From assembly GCA_015680685.1 (NCBI GenBank), contig MNCI01014516.1:124001-188000 (forward strand): a stretch of 64,000 nt of DNA, written 5' to 3'. The notes under the pieces are model-generated. The model ran no database searches, had not been told where the DNA came from, and worked only from the letters and a program-made list of their open reading frames with translations. Below are positions 12,511-25,059 of this stretch, one piece after another. Position 1 is the first letter of the stretch. Every line of letters begins with the position of its first letter. The stretch comes from Gnetum montanum (Eukaryota; Streptophyta; Gnetopsida; Gnetales; Gnetaceae). A program made the translations under genes and the position numbers.

Positions 12511-13980
12511 CTTATTTTGGGTTCCAACACAAAAGTACCAAATCTTAACACCATCCCTTAATCTTAACATTAGTAAAAATAACTATATCTACTTTACACT
12601 ATAATTAACATTGTCATGGCATAATACTTTGCATATATTTAATTATTTAATTTAATATTGTCAATTGTGGTTCAATAAATTATTTCTAATTTTTTATACT
12701 AAATAATGGAATAATATTATCATTATTTTTATTATTTTATTTGTGTAAACATTATATGTTATAATATTTTGTTAATTTTTTTATATCCTTTCCTTTTTAC
12801 GATTATTGATGCTTAGTTATATATTTTTTTATATTTTATGGGTGAATGTTGAATTCCAATTATCCATCGATTTTTTTCTTTGTTAGTAATTATGCCATTA
12901 TAAATATTGAATTATGCATATTTTCTTTTGTATTATGCACACTTGATCATGTATATTTTTTCTTTATTATGTACATTTAATTAGGCATATTTTATTTTGA
13001 TGTTATAAATATATGATAATGTCTATTTCTCTATTTATTATATAAATGTGATTATATAATACTCTATTCATAAATAATTAGGATTCTAATTTTCTCTAGG
13101 TCATACCCCTACCTCTTGTGGTTAACAAATTGGTTTTTTAATTAAAATTAAATATCCTAAAAAGTAGATTATTTAAGTAGCTTATGATGGTATCCTACCT
13201 AGAATTTAACCTTACCAATGCATCCAGGATGTTAAAAAATTTTAGATTTGATTCTTGGTTCATAATAATCAAAGCTATGATGTTCATTTTATGTAAAAAC
13301 CCCATAAAATCTTTATTTCCCTCTTCCATGGATAATGTTCCCATTGTGTTTCATTTTAAACAAAAATCATAAGATGTTCAATTCTAAAAAAAAGAACTCA
13401 TGTACACTAACATATGCTTAGGTGACATGTCATATTGCATGTGATCCATCTTCTTATAATCAGATTGTTACCCTTTCATTAAATTTTATTTTTTCTCATG
13501 AAAGGCTTCAAGCATGTTGATTTAAGAAAAAAAATGTTTATGACATCCTGAAGGGAACTGAAAGCTAAATAAGAAGATTTTGAAAGATTACAGAGATATT
13601 GTAAGTAGGCTTACTAAAATTCTCTTTTCTTGAGACTACAAACCTTGTTATGAATTTTGTACTCTTTGTATCTATAGCTTAGTTTTAATTTATTAATTTA
13701 TTATTTTTATTATTAAGTAAAGATCTTGCTAAAGTTTTATTATTCTAGGATTGTTTTCAATTGAAACTAGATTGAATTTTTATCCAAATTTTTTTCTATC
13801 ATTTTGATGATTTTTTGAGGATATATAGGAACTTTTCCCAACTTGCTTTTCAAATATTTTATGTTTTTCTGGATTTTACTTAGCTAAGAAAGAGATTTTA
13901 TGTAATTTTTTTATCTATTTTGAAAATCTTATGTTGAGGAAAATTATAAAAGAAAATAAGATAAAATATAAATATTATCT
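12511..13980. other. Unassigned AT-rich DNA
   Basis: Very AT-rich sequence without a supported gene. The small open frame near 13184-13372 shows no recognisable family features. Confidence 0.5.
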
Positions 13981-14860
13981 ATGCTTCACCCGTACTTATT
14001 TTCCATTATCATAGATGAATTAATAAAGGAAATATAAGATGGAATCCCTTGGAGTATGATTTTTGCATATGATATTATATTGGTGGATACAACTTGAGAA
14101 AATATTGCTTCTAAAATAAAGAAGTGGAGGCATGCTCTAGAATCAAAAAGCTTAAAAATTAATAGAAACAAGATAGAATATATGGAATGCAATTTTAATA
14201 TCAACATAAATAGTTATGAAATATAAGTGATAATTCAAGGACGAAAAGTCCCTCACTACAAATAGTTCTACTACTTAGAAATAATTCTTGAATTAGATGG
14301 TGAAATTGATAAAGATATAAGAAATAGAATTGAGGTAGGATGGTCAAAATAGAGACAAATGAATGTTGTTCTATGTGATAAAAGAATACTAATAAAATTG
14401 AAGATGAAGTTTTACAAGATAATAGTTGAGATTACTATTTTATATATTGTTGAATGTTGGGTAGTACAAAATAGACATGAATAACAATTTAGTATGGTAG
14501 AAATGAAAATGCTTTGATGGATGTTGAATGTTACTAGAAAAGATAAAATATGTAATACAAACATTAGAGGATGACTTAGAGTGGATTTCAATTTAACTTA
14601 GCTATAAGAATCATGTCTTATATGGTTTGGACATGTGCAATGAAGATCAATTAATGAGCCTATAAACAAATATTTTTACATCATTGTTCTAGGGAAGCCA
14701 CTGAAAGGAAGAGCAAAGAAATGGACCAAATGATCAAAGTTGATTTGAAGAAACTACAAATAAACAAAGATATAGCTCTTCATAAAGACCATTGACAAAA
14801 AGGAATTCATGTAACCAATATCATTTTATTAGGATAAGGCTAGGATGATGATGATCATGA
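13981..14860 (+). pseudogene. RTE-type LINE, 5'-truncated reverse transcriptase
   Basis: A frame-broken reading gives the C-terminal half of an RTE/BovB-clade non-LTR reverse transcriptase: LHPYLFSIIIDELIKEI, then GIPWSMIFAYDIILVDTT, KKWRHALESKSLKINRNK with IEYMECNF, then DGEIDKDIRNRIEVGW, VLCDKRILIKLKMKFYK, ILYIVECW and LIWFGHVQ. These follow the order of plant RTE proteins. The catalytic FADD is FAYD here, an Asp-to-Tyr change. The endonuclease and N-terminal half are absent, as expected from 5' truncation during target-primed insertion. The 3' end has GATGATGATGATCATGATGA at about 14844-14863, like the short simple repeats that end RTE elements. Several stops make it inactive. Confidence 0.85.
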
Positions 14861-15784
14861 TGACTAGTTTTTCTTAGTTGGTAATGGTAATCATAGATCT
14901 TTGTCATGTCCCTATATTCAAGTAGTGGAAAGATGTTCCTTAGTAAGATCTACCTCATAAGAACAAGGGTTAGAATGGATTTCCTAATTTGGATTTTAAT
15001 TTATAAGTTCATGCACATCTAGGACTTTGCCAAGACCATGGCACTAATCCATTAAGTCTAAAGATGTGTAGTCACACAATCAAGGCCTATCATTTTGAGG
15101 TCTATACCATGGCCATTAAGGATGTTAGTAGTGAGGCTATTAATAAGATCTAATCATTAGGAACTAAATTAGTTCATTTATAATAATGTGATTTTATTAG
15201 TAAGATTGTTTTCATAATTTGTCGATGAAACACTTAACGAAAATTCATGTTATAGATAAAAAGCCTTGAAGCCAAATTTTACATTGTAATTTAATGGGAA
15301 TTTAAAGCCAAAAATAATTGTCTTATTTTCTCACTAAAAATCCTATCATATGACCTAAGAAAGTTTTAGATTATTTTTAGTGTGAGAAAGTGAGATTTAT
15401 AGCCCACATGTTGTGAATTTGACTTATGCTAGCATGTGAGGGTCAAAAATGCTTGAAAATGATGGTTTTTTATTCCATACACTATACCACATTGTCCCAA
15501 ATGCTATGCCAATGTGTGAGGCAGTGTGTGAAGGTAAAATTTCTCACACATTGGAATTTTGATCATGACAATAATCCAAACATGTTGCAAATTTTGTAGT
15601 AAGAATATCACACGTTGGTGGCCTATATTTTGTAGTTTTAAGTGTTGAAATGTATGATATACATTGTAGTTTCAAGCTCAAAATGTGAAAAACATTGGTA
15701 GTTCACACACTGTAGTTTTGGACCATGAAAATGATTCAAATATGATTTGTAAATGTTAAAAATATACTACTATCAATCCAATGA
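14861..15784. other. Unassigned DNA with CACA/TGTG-rich motif copies
   Basis: No gene. From about 15360 to 15740 variants of CCACATGTTG, CTCACACATTGG and TTCACACACTGTAG recur at irregular spacing. Similar words recur at 16540-16680 and 61560-62830. This part may be the upstream portion of the element H 5' LTR, whose true start I could not fix. Confidence 0.45.
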
Positions 15785-16378
15785 AGAAGCAACAAATTAA
15801 TTGCCTATTTAAGTAAGAATTAATGGATTTTTCATGACTTTTATATCATTTTTCATTCAACAAAATTTGAGCCTTTAGAGAAGAGAAACATATAAGAGTT
15901 TATAACCTTTCCCCCTAACATAGATCATTATGAGGAGAGAACCTATTACACATGACATTCAAGAGTAGATTGGTTGAGAAAGAAAAGTGTGGTTCTAGTG
16001 GCAGAATAGACCCTACCATCTACATCAAACTTCTAGAATATTTCTATACTCTAAGGCTTTTAAAGCCCATGATCTGTATTGTCTAAACCTTCCTCTTTTC
16101 ACAAGTTATTATAATAGTGAATATAAAGTTTGTAGCATTTTTGGTTTTACAATATTATTTTTTCATCTTTTTATTCTTATATTTAGTGCTTATATCATTT
16201 TTTCATACTTTTTCTCCTATTCAATTTTACATACTTGGTAATAGATCTCCTAAGTCATCAAGCTATTAGCAAGACTATTTGAGGTACTTTAGATCTTTTT
16301 GAGGCCCATGAATTCTAAAGTTAAACTATTTCACACAAGATTTTTGGTTCTCTAGTATCAAATTTTTCGATTGTTATA
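15785..16378 (+). repeat. Element H 5' LTR (supported part)
   Basis: This stretch aligns with the reverse complement of 63402-64000, for example CCTATTTAAG near its start and GCAGAATA followed by the CTAAACCTT region. Its last 50 bases also align with the LTR end of element D (GATTTTTGGTTCTCTAGTAT against the D form). The inner end GTTATA is a drifted CACTACA-type LTR end. CCTATTTAAG may be the TATA-like promoter element. The LTR probably begins upstream of 15785. Confidence 0.7.
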
Positions 16379-16383
16379 GTATT

Positions 16384-16399
16384 TGGTGTTGGAAGAAGG
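16384..16399 (+). other. Element H primer-binding site
   Basis: TGGTGTTGGAAGAAGG begins five bases after the LTR end. The first eight bases equal the complement of a plant tRNA-Leu 3' end and the rest fits partly, so tRNA-Leu is a tentative assignment. The same position in element D carries a homologous site differing mostly by transitions. Confidence 0.5.
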
Positions 16400-16904
16400 G
16401 CCTCTACCTGAATTATTTGCTAAAATCCATTTGCACGAATATTTTATTGACTATCTCTTCTACAAAATAAATTATCTTGAATTTTTTTTAAAAAAACTCA
16501 ACATGTGAAACCATAACAAGTTTTAATGTTAAAGAATATCATTTTCATGACAGTTTTTACAATGTAGTGTGTAGCACTACCCTTTTTCACTACACTTCGC
16601 ACCTTTAAAATACTAATTTTTATGATTATAATACATAACGCTACCTTAGCCTCCAATGCTTGGTAGTGTAAAAATTAATTTTTAAGGTTTTAGTGCACAG
16701 TGCAAACTCTATTTCCTATGGCTATAATTCAAAGATTTATGTTTGCAGTACCAGTGTGTATTGCCTTTCTTATTTTTTGTACTTGCAATTTGTAAATTTT
16801 TCTTTATTCTTTCTACATACACTAACACCTAATTTCATTTTTCCTAGCTTTGTCAAATATGGTGGGAAACATTTAAGAATTTAAGTCATTTTCCTAATTA
16901 TAAA

Positions 16905-17045
16905 ATTCACACACTATACCTTTGTAAGCTATAGCCTCATAAACTATAGTCTCACAAGCTATAGTTTTACACGTTGAAGCTCTTACAAGTTAAAGCTCTC
17001 ACAAGTTGCACCCTAACAAGCTATAGTCTCACATGTTGAGAGCAT
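16905..17045. repeat. Degenerate tandem repeat, CTCACAAGCTATAG unit
   Basis: About nine imperfect units of 14-16 bases follow one another, for example GTCTCACAAGCTATAG, GCTCTCACAAGTT and CCTAACAAGCTATAG. It lies in the 5' leader of element H between the primer site and gag. Confidence 0.7.
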
Positions 17046-17479
17046 TAAGCCTAATTTAAAATATTAAAGCCTTATCCTGATTTTGCACAACACCTTGGCT
17101 ATCCATTATTTATGTCTTTTCGTCATTCAACTATTTTACCATATAATATTGTACACATGACCTTAAACTAAGAAGTTGTTCACATCTATCATCCTATGGA
17201 TCTGACTATAGTATAGTGTATACAATCCCTTAGGGGACTAGTGCTAGACTTGTCCTATGTGAATATGAATGAAGAATACTATAAATTTATTTGTGCAAAA
17301 ATTCAAGTTGTCCTTCTTATTCCATATGCAAAATTGAAATTCAAATGTTAGTTTGAGATTATTCATAAAAATGGGAAAGAATATATTTCCTCTCCCTATG
17401 ATTGTATTGAATTAACAGAGTTTCACACATGCATGTTATCATAGCTAGTGGACATAGATGAGGCGAGTGAGGGGATTAG

Positions 17480-19180
17480 TTCAAGCCAAAACTAAGAGGT
17501 TTAGGATGATTTTGGACCTAAGTATGAGCTAGATACATTCATGAAGGACTTTTTCAATGATCTACTCTAGAGGTAATCGGCTCCAATGCTACACCCCTTA
17601 TCTCGGTAATAAACCAAGCATCCTCTATGATCATTGTGAGCCAAGTATTATAACCTACCTCCTTGTTTACTTTCATTCTCTCCCTAATTCTTATTGTAAC
17701 TGTGCACTAGTCTTAATAATCTTTCCACTCTACCTCACTATTTACATCAATCTCTTTTACATTCTAGCCTCATTTAGTGTGACCATCACCATTGGTTTCT
17801 ACAACACCATCTCCTTTTGTCATCCTAGTAGGCCTTTCTTTAGGACCCCAAATCTTCTAAGCCTTACATATCCCCTTTCTTTCATTCATTTCTCATGTTC
17901 CAACTTAGATATCCTTCTTACTATATAAACCCTGCTATGACTATGATCATGCAACCCCTACAGTCGATACCAATACTAATCCCAAGACCTCAATCCATTC
18001 ACACTTTTCTCCAACCATTAGTAGAAATACCAAAACCTACAGGAGCACCCCAAGTCTTGGATTCAACCTTCTAAATGATCTAAGACCTTATTGAAGAGCT
18101 CTAGAGACTCAAAGCTAGTATTAGTTAGAAGGTAAAAATTATGAATTTTTACCAAGAAAATATCATCAACCTAACCATCCTACAAATAACTCTTCATATT
18201 GGCATCTTGATTCCCCACTTTACCAAATACAATAGTAAGGGAGATACCAATGCTTATCTCATCACTTTCCATTTTTATTACTTATTTTTACAAGCCTCGT
18301 CGCATATAGTGATGTACATCTTCACCATGTCTCTAATCAAAAAGGTCTTAGACTAGTACCACACACTACCTAGAGGCTTTATTGCCTCTCTAGATAACTT
18401 TATTACATAATTTGTTAGCCACTTCAAGTATAACTTGAAACCTGATACAACATTGGATCAACTTATGAAAGTAAAATAGGGTTCCCTTGTACCTATTGAA
18501 AAGTTCAATAGAGATGAAATTTCACCTTCAGTAAAATTCCAAAACCCATCCCTAAAATGCATCTTTTAATCATATTCAAAGGGATGGTTAATAGTTTCAT
18601 TAAGTCCAAGCCTTACTACTTAGATTCTTTATCACTTAGTTAGGTCCTTTCCTAGACAAAAAAATATAGATGATGCCATGGAAGCTTGTGATGACCTAGT
18701 TTATGTAGCATATAACAACAAACATGCAAAAAAGGGATAGAGACAATGGCAAACAAAACCATGTAGTCATGGCCATAGTTGCAAAAGAAATGAAAATAAT
18801 GTAGGAAGAAAAGACAAAAAAACCTAAGACCCCTACAACCAATGCTCAACCATCAATATTTGGTGTTTCTATGTCTAATCCACCTATGTCAAACTTTGAA
18901 AGAAAAGATCAATCCAAGTACATGAAGCTACATATGAAACTATTGGAGCTTCTTGATCAGTTTCTTTGAAATAATTGTATTCAACATAAACAAATATCAT
19001 AGAATATTCACAAGAGGCATGCCCATCTTTGCAAAATTGATAGGAATCCCACCATAGCCATAAAAGATAATAGACTGATTTTGCCACTATCACTAGCTTG
19101 TCAGCCATGATACCAATTTTTTCTTAGCTTTAAAATATGATTTGCAGAGAGTGATAGATAGTAGAGAGTTAATTCTAGAT
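17480..19180 (+). pseudogene. gag: Element H gag remnant
   Basis: A Pro/Ser/Thr/Gln-rich N-terminal part (about 17640-18060, with MQPLQSIPILIPRPQSIHTF) leads into the Retrotrans_gag core: FTKYNSKGDTNAYLITFHFY, LIKKVLD, YHTLPRGFIASLDNFIT and FNRDEI (18141-18510). Further on, at about 19078-19175, HDTNFFLALKYDLQRVIDS matches the plant gypsy C-terminal gag motif C-x-Y/F-H-x5-HDT-x2-C-x3-K-x3-L-I, with the last Cys now Phe. The part near 18560 aligns with element D (NSFIKSKPYYL against NDFIKSKLYYL). Stops and shifts are frequent. The start was not determined. Confidence 0.65.
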
Positions 19181-20123
19181 GCATTCAACCCAATTAGGCC
19201 TCAAAAATAAAATATGCAAGTGTACAAGGATCCACTAAATGCTAACAATGACCAGCATACCATGGCCATATTTAAAATTAAAGAAAACCCTAAACTTATA
19301 AAGGAGGCATTTGTGGTTTGAATACCTCCTCATGAAGAAAGGGATTCAACTTTTACAAGTTTAAGGACTCCTTTTATTATAAGGATACTAGCATCTGCAC
19401 CTCCCAAAGAACCATTTGTCATTAGAGTGCCCCTTTTCACCTCTAAACTTGCAATTCAAGTTAATTAATATTCTCTTGTAGTAGCCAATGCCTCCACCTA
19501 TTCTCAACCAAGTAATAAGAAATCATTCCCAAAGTAACACAAGAATCCATTGCCTAAGCCTATAAGGCTAAGGACAACAACCAACCAATGATGTGGAAGG
19601 AAGTAGGTCCACCAAATCCTACTCTAATTTTAGTAATATCCATGAACACCAACACCCAAACTTCCTCAAGAAGTGAACCTAGAGAAGACAACAAGAGATA
19701 ATAGAAGGAATAGGGATTAAAAGAACAAACACTAAAATATAAGGTCAAAATCCTACGTAGAATGAAGTCAAGGCCAACAATAATGAGATATCAACTAGTA
19801 GAAATGAATATTTCCTCATTGCCATGGAGTAATTCAAGATTTTACTTATATAGAAGAATACCTCTTTAAGCCTACAAAACCTAGTTATGACCTCTCTTTC
19901 TTATTGCAAAGCTCTAGTTAAGATGTTAACTTCTATTTATGTGAGTGGGGATATCCCTACAAAGAATGACTCCATCCACAAAGTGATGGTACCAACTTCA
20001 CCTAGGAAAGAAATGAAGTGAAGTATCTTAACATTTCTTGAAAATGAGGTATAAACCAACTCACAAAGTGGTAAAGTATTGATAGCTCCTCTCTTCATAA
20101 TGATAATAGTTGATTAATACAAG

Positions 20124-20369
20124 GTACATTGCATGCATGTTGATGATGGGAAAGTAGCAAATGTTATACCCTTTCCTACCATGGAGCACTTGGGCTTGGT
20201 AGAATGCATTCAAAATACCTCCACCTCTATCCTTAAGTCCTTTAATGGATTACAAGTAGCTCTAAGAGGATTCATTTTTCTAGAATTCATTGCTAGGGAA
20301 TAATTTTCTACATCTCCCAATTTTCCTATGGTGGAAGAGACATTGGGTTTGAACTAAATCCTAGAGAGG
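20124..20369 (+). pseudogene. Element H protease, N-terminal part, cut by element B
   Basis: This is a retropepsin-like aspartic protease that would cleave the element's polyprotein. VHCMHVDDGKVANVIPF carries the catalytic Asp region as DDG, followed by HLGLVECIQ, SFNGLQVALRGF and ETLGLN. The reading ends in ILER exactly where element B begins, at the place where the family has the second signature ILGRPW. The element D copy at 48090-47700 is the intact-order reference. The frame continues at 30757 beyond B. Confidence 0.75.
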
Positions 20370-21289
20370 TGTGAAACTCATAAATTACTTCAGTTTTAAC
20401 ATTATAAGTTAGAATTTTTATCTTTTTACTATTTTTAGATATCAAATATAATCAATTTTGGTAGTTTAAATTGATAATTACTAATTTCTTTTGAAGCTTA
20501 TGTATCACATGAAGTCACGGCAGTGATGAAGATCAATATCGATTATATTAATCCACATAGAGACAACGATATAGATGCATAACATGAGTTTCAGTGGAGA
20601 GAGACCTAAAAATAATTTAAGATATTTATTTACATAGAAAGGGTGATTAATATCAACAATCAAGGATGACATAATTGGTGATCCACTTTGATGAATATTT
20701 GAATTGATTGTTATCGAATTCCTCGATATCAATTGATTATCTAAATGATTATTTTTGTATGTAATTCATAGTATAAATACAGATCACAACTTTTTATTAG
20801 GAAAAAAGTGAAAAATACTCAAGAGATAACCCACACCAAATTGAACCCCTTTTTTTGTATTTGAATTATTAAGAAAGAGTGTTAATGCATTGTGTCAATT
20901 AACAACCAATGATGCATGAAGGTTGTGAAGTTGTTGCACTATGGAGGCAGTAGAGCAAGGTCACAAATTAGGTGACATCTCCTTTGTAATCATCCATATT
21001 TATGATGATTTTATGTAATTTAAATTTGGTTTAATTATCTATGTTCATTTTTAAACTTAATATTATAATTTAAGGTGAGTCTTGGTTGATTTTACTTATG
21101 AGTGATAGTCATAAATGTTCCATTTTTAATTGAATTCAACTCTAACTATTATTTGCCTTGATGATCCTTTTAACTTTGAAGCATTCCTTGATGGATATGA
21201 CTTGAAATTTAGTCATAGATGAGGTGATAATCCCTACAAAGAAGATAACCATTAAGGTTACTCAGCACCAAACTTTGCCTAGCTTGTCA
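20370..21289 (+). repeat. Element B 5' LTR
   Basis: It begins TGTGAAACTC and ends CTTGTCA just before the primer site. It aligns throughout with 29848-30756, including GTTTTAACATTATAA, ATGAAGATCAATATCGAT and the shared TATA box. By eye identity is about 80-85 percent. Confidence 0.9.
20772..20779 (+). promoter_or_regulatory. TATA box of element B 5' LTR
   Basis: TATAAATA within GTATAAATA is repeated at the same place in the 3' LTR (30252-30259), with conserved flanks CATAGTATAAATA. Confidence 0.6.
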
Positions 21290-21292
21290 ATT

Positions 21293-21310
21293 TGGTGTTG
21301 TTGCTAGGGA
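21293..21310 (+). other. Element B primer-binding site (tRNA-Asp)
   Basis: TGGTGTTGTTGCTAGGGA matches TGGCGCCGTTGCCGGGGA at 13 of 18 positions, and all five differences are C-to-T or G-to-A. It lies three bases after the LTR end, as is usual for Athila/Tat elements. Confidence 0.85.
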
Positions 21311-22039
21311 GGCCATCAAAATTAATAGACATTAAGGATTTTATACATTTCAAATTCATTTTGTAAATTTAGTATTTTTAGGTACATTTTAATTTCTTTC
21401 TATTTTATTTTACTTTTCTTTTTTGTTGAGTAATTTTAGAAATGATTTCTTTTAACTATTTTTCTTATATTAAGAAATTTTGAAATAAGCACAAATTAAG
21501 ATTCCAAGAATCAGCTCCTCTTGTCCAAAAAATAGAAAGTATTAAGAAATTTGCAATCAAAGTAGCAATAGCAGGAGTAATCAAATCAATTTATAGAGTT
21601 TTAGGACTAGTAGTCCATGAATGTACCAAAGAAGAGTGTGATTGTTAAATGAAATTAATCAAGTAAGAAAGGAAACCAACATGAATCCAACCTTCTAGGA
21701 ATAGTGTTAGTCTTTACAAATGTACAGAAAAACCAAGAGGAACAAATATAATCAAGTTTTAAATATTCTTCTCCTTTGGTAGATCAAAAATTCTGTAATA
21801 GGAGGGGAAAGAACACAATACAATTTTTCTACAACTTTTAATCCTCTATTTGACATTTCAACTATGGGGATGAGATTGTAGAATTTAAATACTACCCAAA
21901 TGTTAAGTAATGTAAAAACAATAGGAGAGATTACCCAACATATAAATACTTAAATTTACAAACTCCATCTACACCACTGACCTCTATTTCTATACCAAGT
22001 CATATTGTGATCGCAATAGTAACTACCATTCACATAATG

Positions 22040-23330
22040 GGATCATCTTCACATCATACACCTCATCCATTCACTCTTGGTTCAATTCCTCTTTTCTTTC
22101 ATAGCTTAAGTTTCAATATTTTAGATGGATAGGCCTACCAAGGACAAACTTTTAGGGATTTATTGAATCAAAGGACATCAATTACACCTCAAGAACTATT
22201 ATTTTTTACACAAGGAAGAGATGTAGAAGTTAAAAGTATTCATTTATTAACTATTTTTAAGGGAACAAAGGATGAAAGTTTGGTTACTCACATCAAAGAA
22301 TTTGAAACCACATTAGAAATGCTAGCACCACAATGTGATGATAGAACTAAAATGATTTCTTTTAAATCAACCTTAAAGGATAAAGCTGATTTTTGGTTAC
22401 AAATCCTTAAGACATAAATTAGTTCTTGGCATAAATTTAAAGATGCCTTTATTCAAAGATTTCTTTCTAATGATAGATTGTATTTGTTAATGAAACAATT
22501 AATGATGTTTATGTAACAAGAAGATGAATATTATGAGAATACTTTTGATAGCTTCAAAGATTTATGTTTGAAGAATCCAAATCATGTATTTCCAGCCCAT
22601 CATCGTATTCAAATCTATGTAGAAGGCTTAGTACCATACTATAGGTAGAATGTTGACTTTTCATGTGGTGGAAATATTTTGAATGTAACACTAGACGATG
22701 GCTGGAAAATTATAGATTCATTAGTAGATCAAAGTAAGAGATGGCAAAAACCCAACATTATGAAGGGCATGACCCAACAAATAGAAACAAAAAAGTAGAT
22801 GATTTAACATGTTTGATAAAGAAACAAGCTCATGGAGGACAAAGTGAAGCATGTAGCATTTGTAGTAGTCAACAATATTATTGCACCACTTGTCTAGACA
22901 TATTATATTATCATGAGGAAATGCAACAATATATGAAGGCATTTCAATAATATAAAAATCAACCAACAATGAACTTTGCACAAAGACCACTTTACCAATA
23001 ACAATATCCTCAAAATAAACTCACCCAAAGCCTTACTTCCTTCATTAAATAGAGTAGATAGTTCATAAGTCAGACAAGATGAAGACTTCAAGACTTAACT
23101 AAGAATGAATTACCATCCCAACCTAAACCAAATCCTACATTCCAAAGAAAAGGAAAGGAAAAATTGCATTCTGTCACTTCTAGTAATGGAAAAATAGTTG
23201 ATCCTAAAACCAAAAAGGGGTAAGATTTCAAGAAATAGGGATATAAGAAGAAGTCTAGTATTAAGTAGTAAATAAGGGAGAAAGGGTTCAACCAACTAGG
23301 GAAAGAGAACAACCATTACTTTCTAGAAGA
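22040..23330 (+). pseudogene. gag: Element B gag
   Basis: The Retrotrans_gag core lies at 22240-22740: FKGTKDESLVTHIKEFETT, DRTKMISFKSTLKDKADFWL, WHKFKDAFIQRFLSNDRL and YENTFDSFKDLCLKNPNH. At about 22840 comes a cysteine cluster, CSICSSQQYYCTTC, in the place of the Athila zinc knuckle CxxCxxxHxxxxC, with the His lost. The C-terminal part (23100-23220) has LPSQPKPNP and NGKIVDPKTKKG, typical of Athila gag. Gag would form the particle that packages the RNA. Two open stretches survive, 22163-22417 and 22741-22950; in-frame stops such as TAA and TAG interrupt the rest. No exact start can be assigned. Confidence 0.8.
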
Positions 23331-23399
23331 CCAATTTTACCTCCTTTTCCTAAGAAACTACAAAAGGATTTTACAACCAAAGCCTATCTTGAAAACATG

Positions 23400-23916
23400 T
23401 TTAGTGAATTATGTTTATATATTCCTTTAGAATAAGCGGTAAGAGATACATCTCTTTATGCTAAGTACTTAAGGGAATTGTGCACTAGGAGAAGAAAGGA
23501 AAAGATTGCTAAATAGGTCTATTTGGTTGATAATCTTTCTCAACTTATAAAATGTCAAGAAGTCCCAAACTATCAAGATCTAGGAGTTCCTACCATTCTA
23601 ATTAAAATAAATGGACAAGTTATTAAAAATTATCCTAGTGGATTTAGAAGCTAGTATGAATATCATGCCACTATAAATGGCTAGGTCACTTGATTTAGAA
23701 AATAAAAAAAGAGTAAACATGACAATATCTTTGGCTTATAGGTCTAATGTAAAATCCATAGGAATAGTAGAAAACCTTATAATAGAAGTGGGAAAAGGAA
23801 AATACCCAATTGATTTTGTAGTTTTGGAAGTAAAAGACCAGGATTGTTTTCTCATCATACTAGGTAGACCTTGGTTAGCAACAACTGATGTAGTAATCCA
23901 TTGTAGATCAAGATAA
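23400..23916 (+). pseudogene. pol: Element B protease
   Basis: An Athila-type linker (about 23340-23600, with YAKYLRELC and RRKEKIAK) precedes the retropepsin. The active-site loop is VDLEASMNIMPL, where the family has DLGAS, so the Gly after the Asp has become Glu. The open stretch 23677-23916 continues with RSLDLENKKRVNMTISLAYR, GIVENLIIEVGKGKYPIDF, VLEVKDQDCFLIILGRPWLA and then TTD. The second signature ILGRPWLAT is intact. It would cleave the Gag-Pol polyprotein. It is linked in order to gag upstream and reverse transcriptase downstream. Confidence 0.85.
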
Positions 23917-24399
23917 TTTCAATTATCTTTTGCTAATCTTACTTTTATGCTTAACATATATGATAAACTAAAAGAGGAATGATTAAAAAAATATTTGCAA
24001 AAAGCAAGAATGCTTTACACAATACCCACTTCAAAAAAGGAACAAGATAAGAAAACACTAGTACTAAATAAGTTTGAGGAAGGACCTTTACACCTATCTA
24101 CAAAAGAATGACCAAATTATGAATTTGGTCTCAAGGAATATTGGAGAAACAATTCAACCTCCAAATAATGATTCCTTGGATCTTAGACAATTACCTAGTA
24201 CACTTGAGTATATTTTCTTAGATCATAATAACCATTAATAATAAATTCCCAACTAAATAATGAGCAAGAAGGAAAATTATTAGAATTCTTACATAGAAAT
24301 TAGAAGGCATTTGCATGGAGTTATGAGGACTTTAATTAAGGAATCTCATCCAACATTTGCCAACATCATATCTATCTAAAAGAAAACATAAACCAATAA

Positions 24400-24960
24400 G
24401 AATTTCCCCAAGATGAATTAAAGTATCTCTTAAACAAATTGTTAAAGATGAAATTTTAAAAGTTTAAAAAGAATGGATTATTTATCCAATAGCTGATAGT
24501 GAATGGATAAGTCCTATTACAGTAGTTCCAAAAAAGGGTGGAAATGGAAAGTCTATATGGATTATATGAAACTAAATCAAAATACATAGAAAGATCATTT
24601 TACTTTGCCTTACATAGATCAAATCCTAGAAAAACTAGAAGGACATGAGTATTATTATTTTTTGGATGGATATAGTGGTTACAATAAATGTAGCCATTTC
24701 CCTTGAAGACAAACATAATATAATGTTTACATGTCCATATGGAACGTTTGCTTACTGACAGATTCCTCTTGATCTCTATAATGCACTAACTATCTTCCAA
24801 AGAGCTATGATATTAATATTTTCTGATATGTTAGAAGATTATGTTCAAGTATTTATTAATGATTTTTTAGTTTATGGGAATACTTATCAAGAAACATTAT
24901 ATCATTTAGAATGTGTTTTTGATAGATGCATAAATAAAAATATAAAATAGAGTTAGAAAA
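24400..24960 (+). pseudogene. pol: Element B reverse transcriptase
   Basis: The RNA-dependent DNA polymerase domain is readable with frame changes: EWIIYPIADSEWISPITVVP, PKKGGNGK, LDGYSGYN (24661-24690), then in another frame ISLEDKHNIMFTCPYGTFAY, LDLYNALTIFQRAM, FSDMLEDYVQVFINDFLVYG (24820-24880). The catalytic motif, FMDDF in active relatives, is FINDF, so the first catalytic Asp is Asn (G-to-A). This loss alone would abolish activity. The order and the GYSGYN and PYGTFAY boxes are those of Athila/Tat elements. Confidence 0.85.
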
Positions 24961-25059
24961 GAGGCATTTAATGGTTACAAATGGCATAGTATTAGGACAC
25001 GTTATTTCTATAGATGGGATAAGAGTGGATGAAGAAAGAGTAAAAGTAATATCTACACT

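Noticed and set aside
17557-17928. 123-codon plus-strand open frame with hydrophobic stretches
   Set aside because: It overlaps the element H gag N-terminal region in another frame; the Pro/Ser/Gln-rich gag frame is the better reading.
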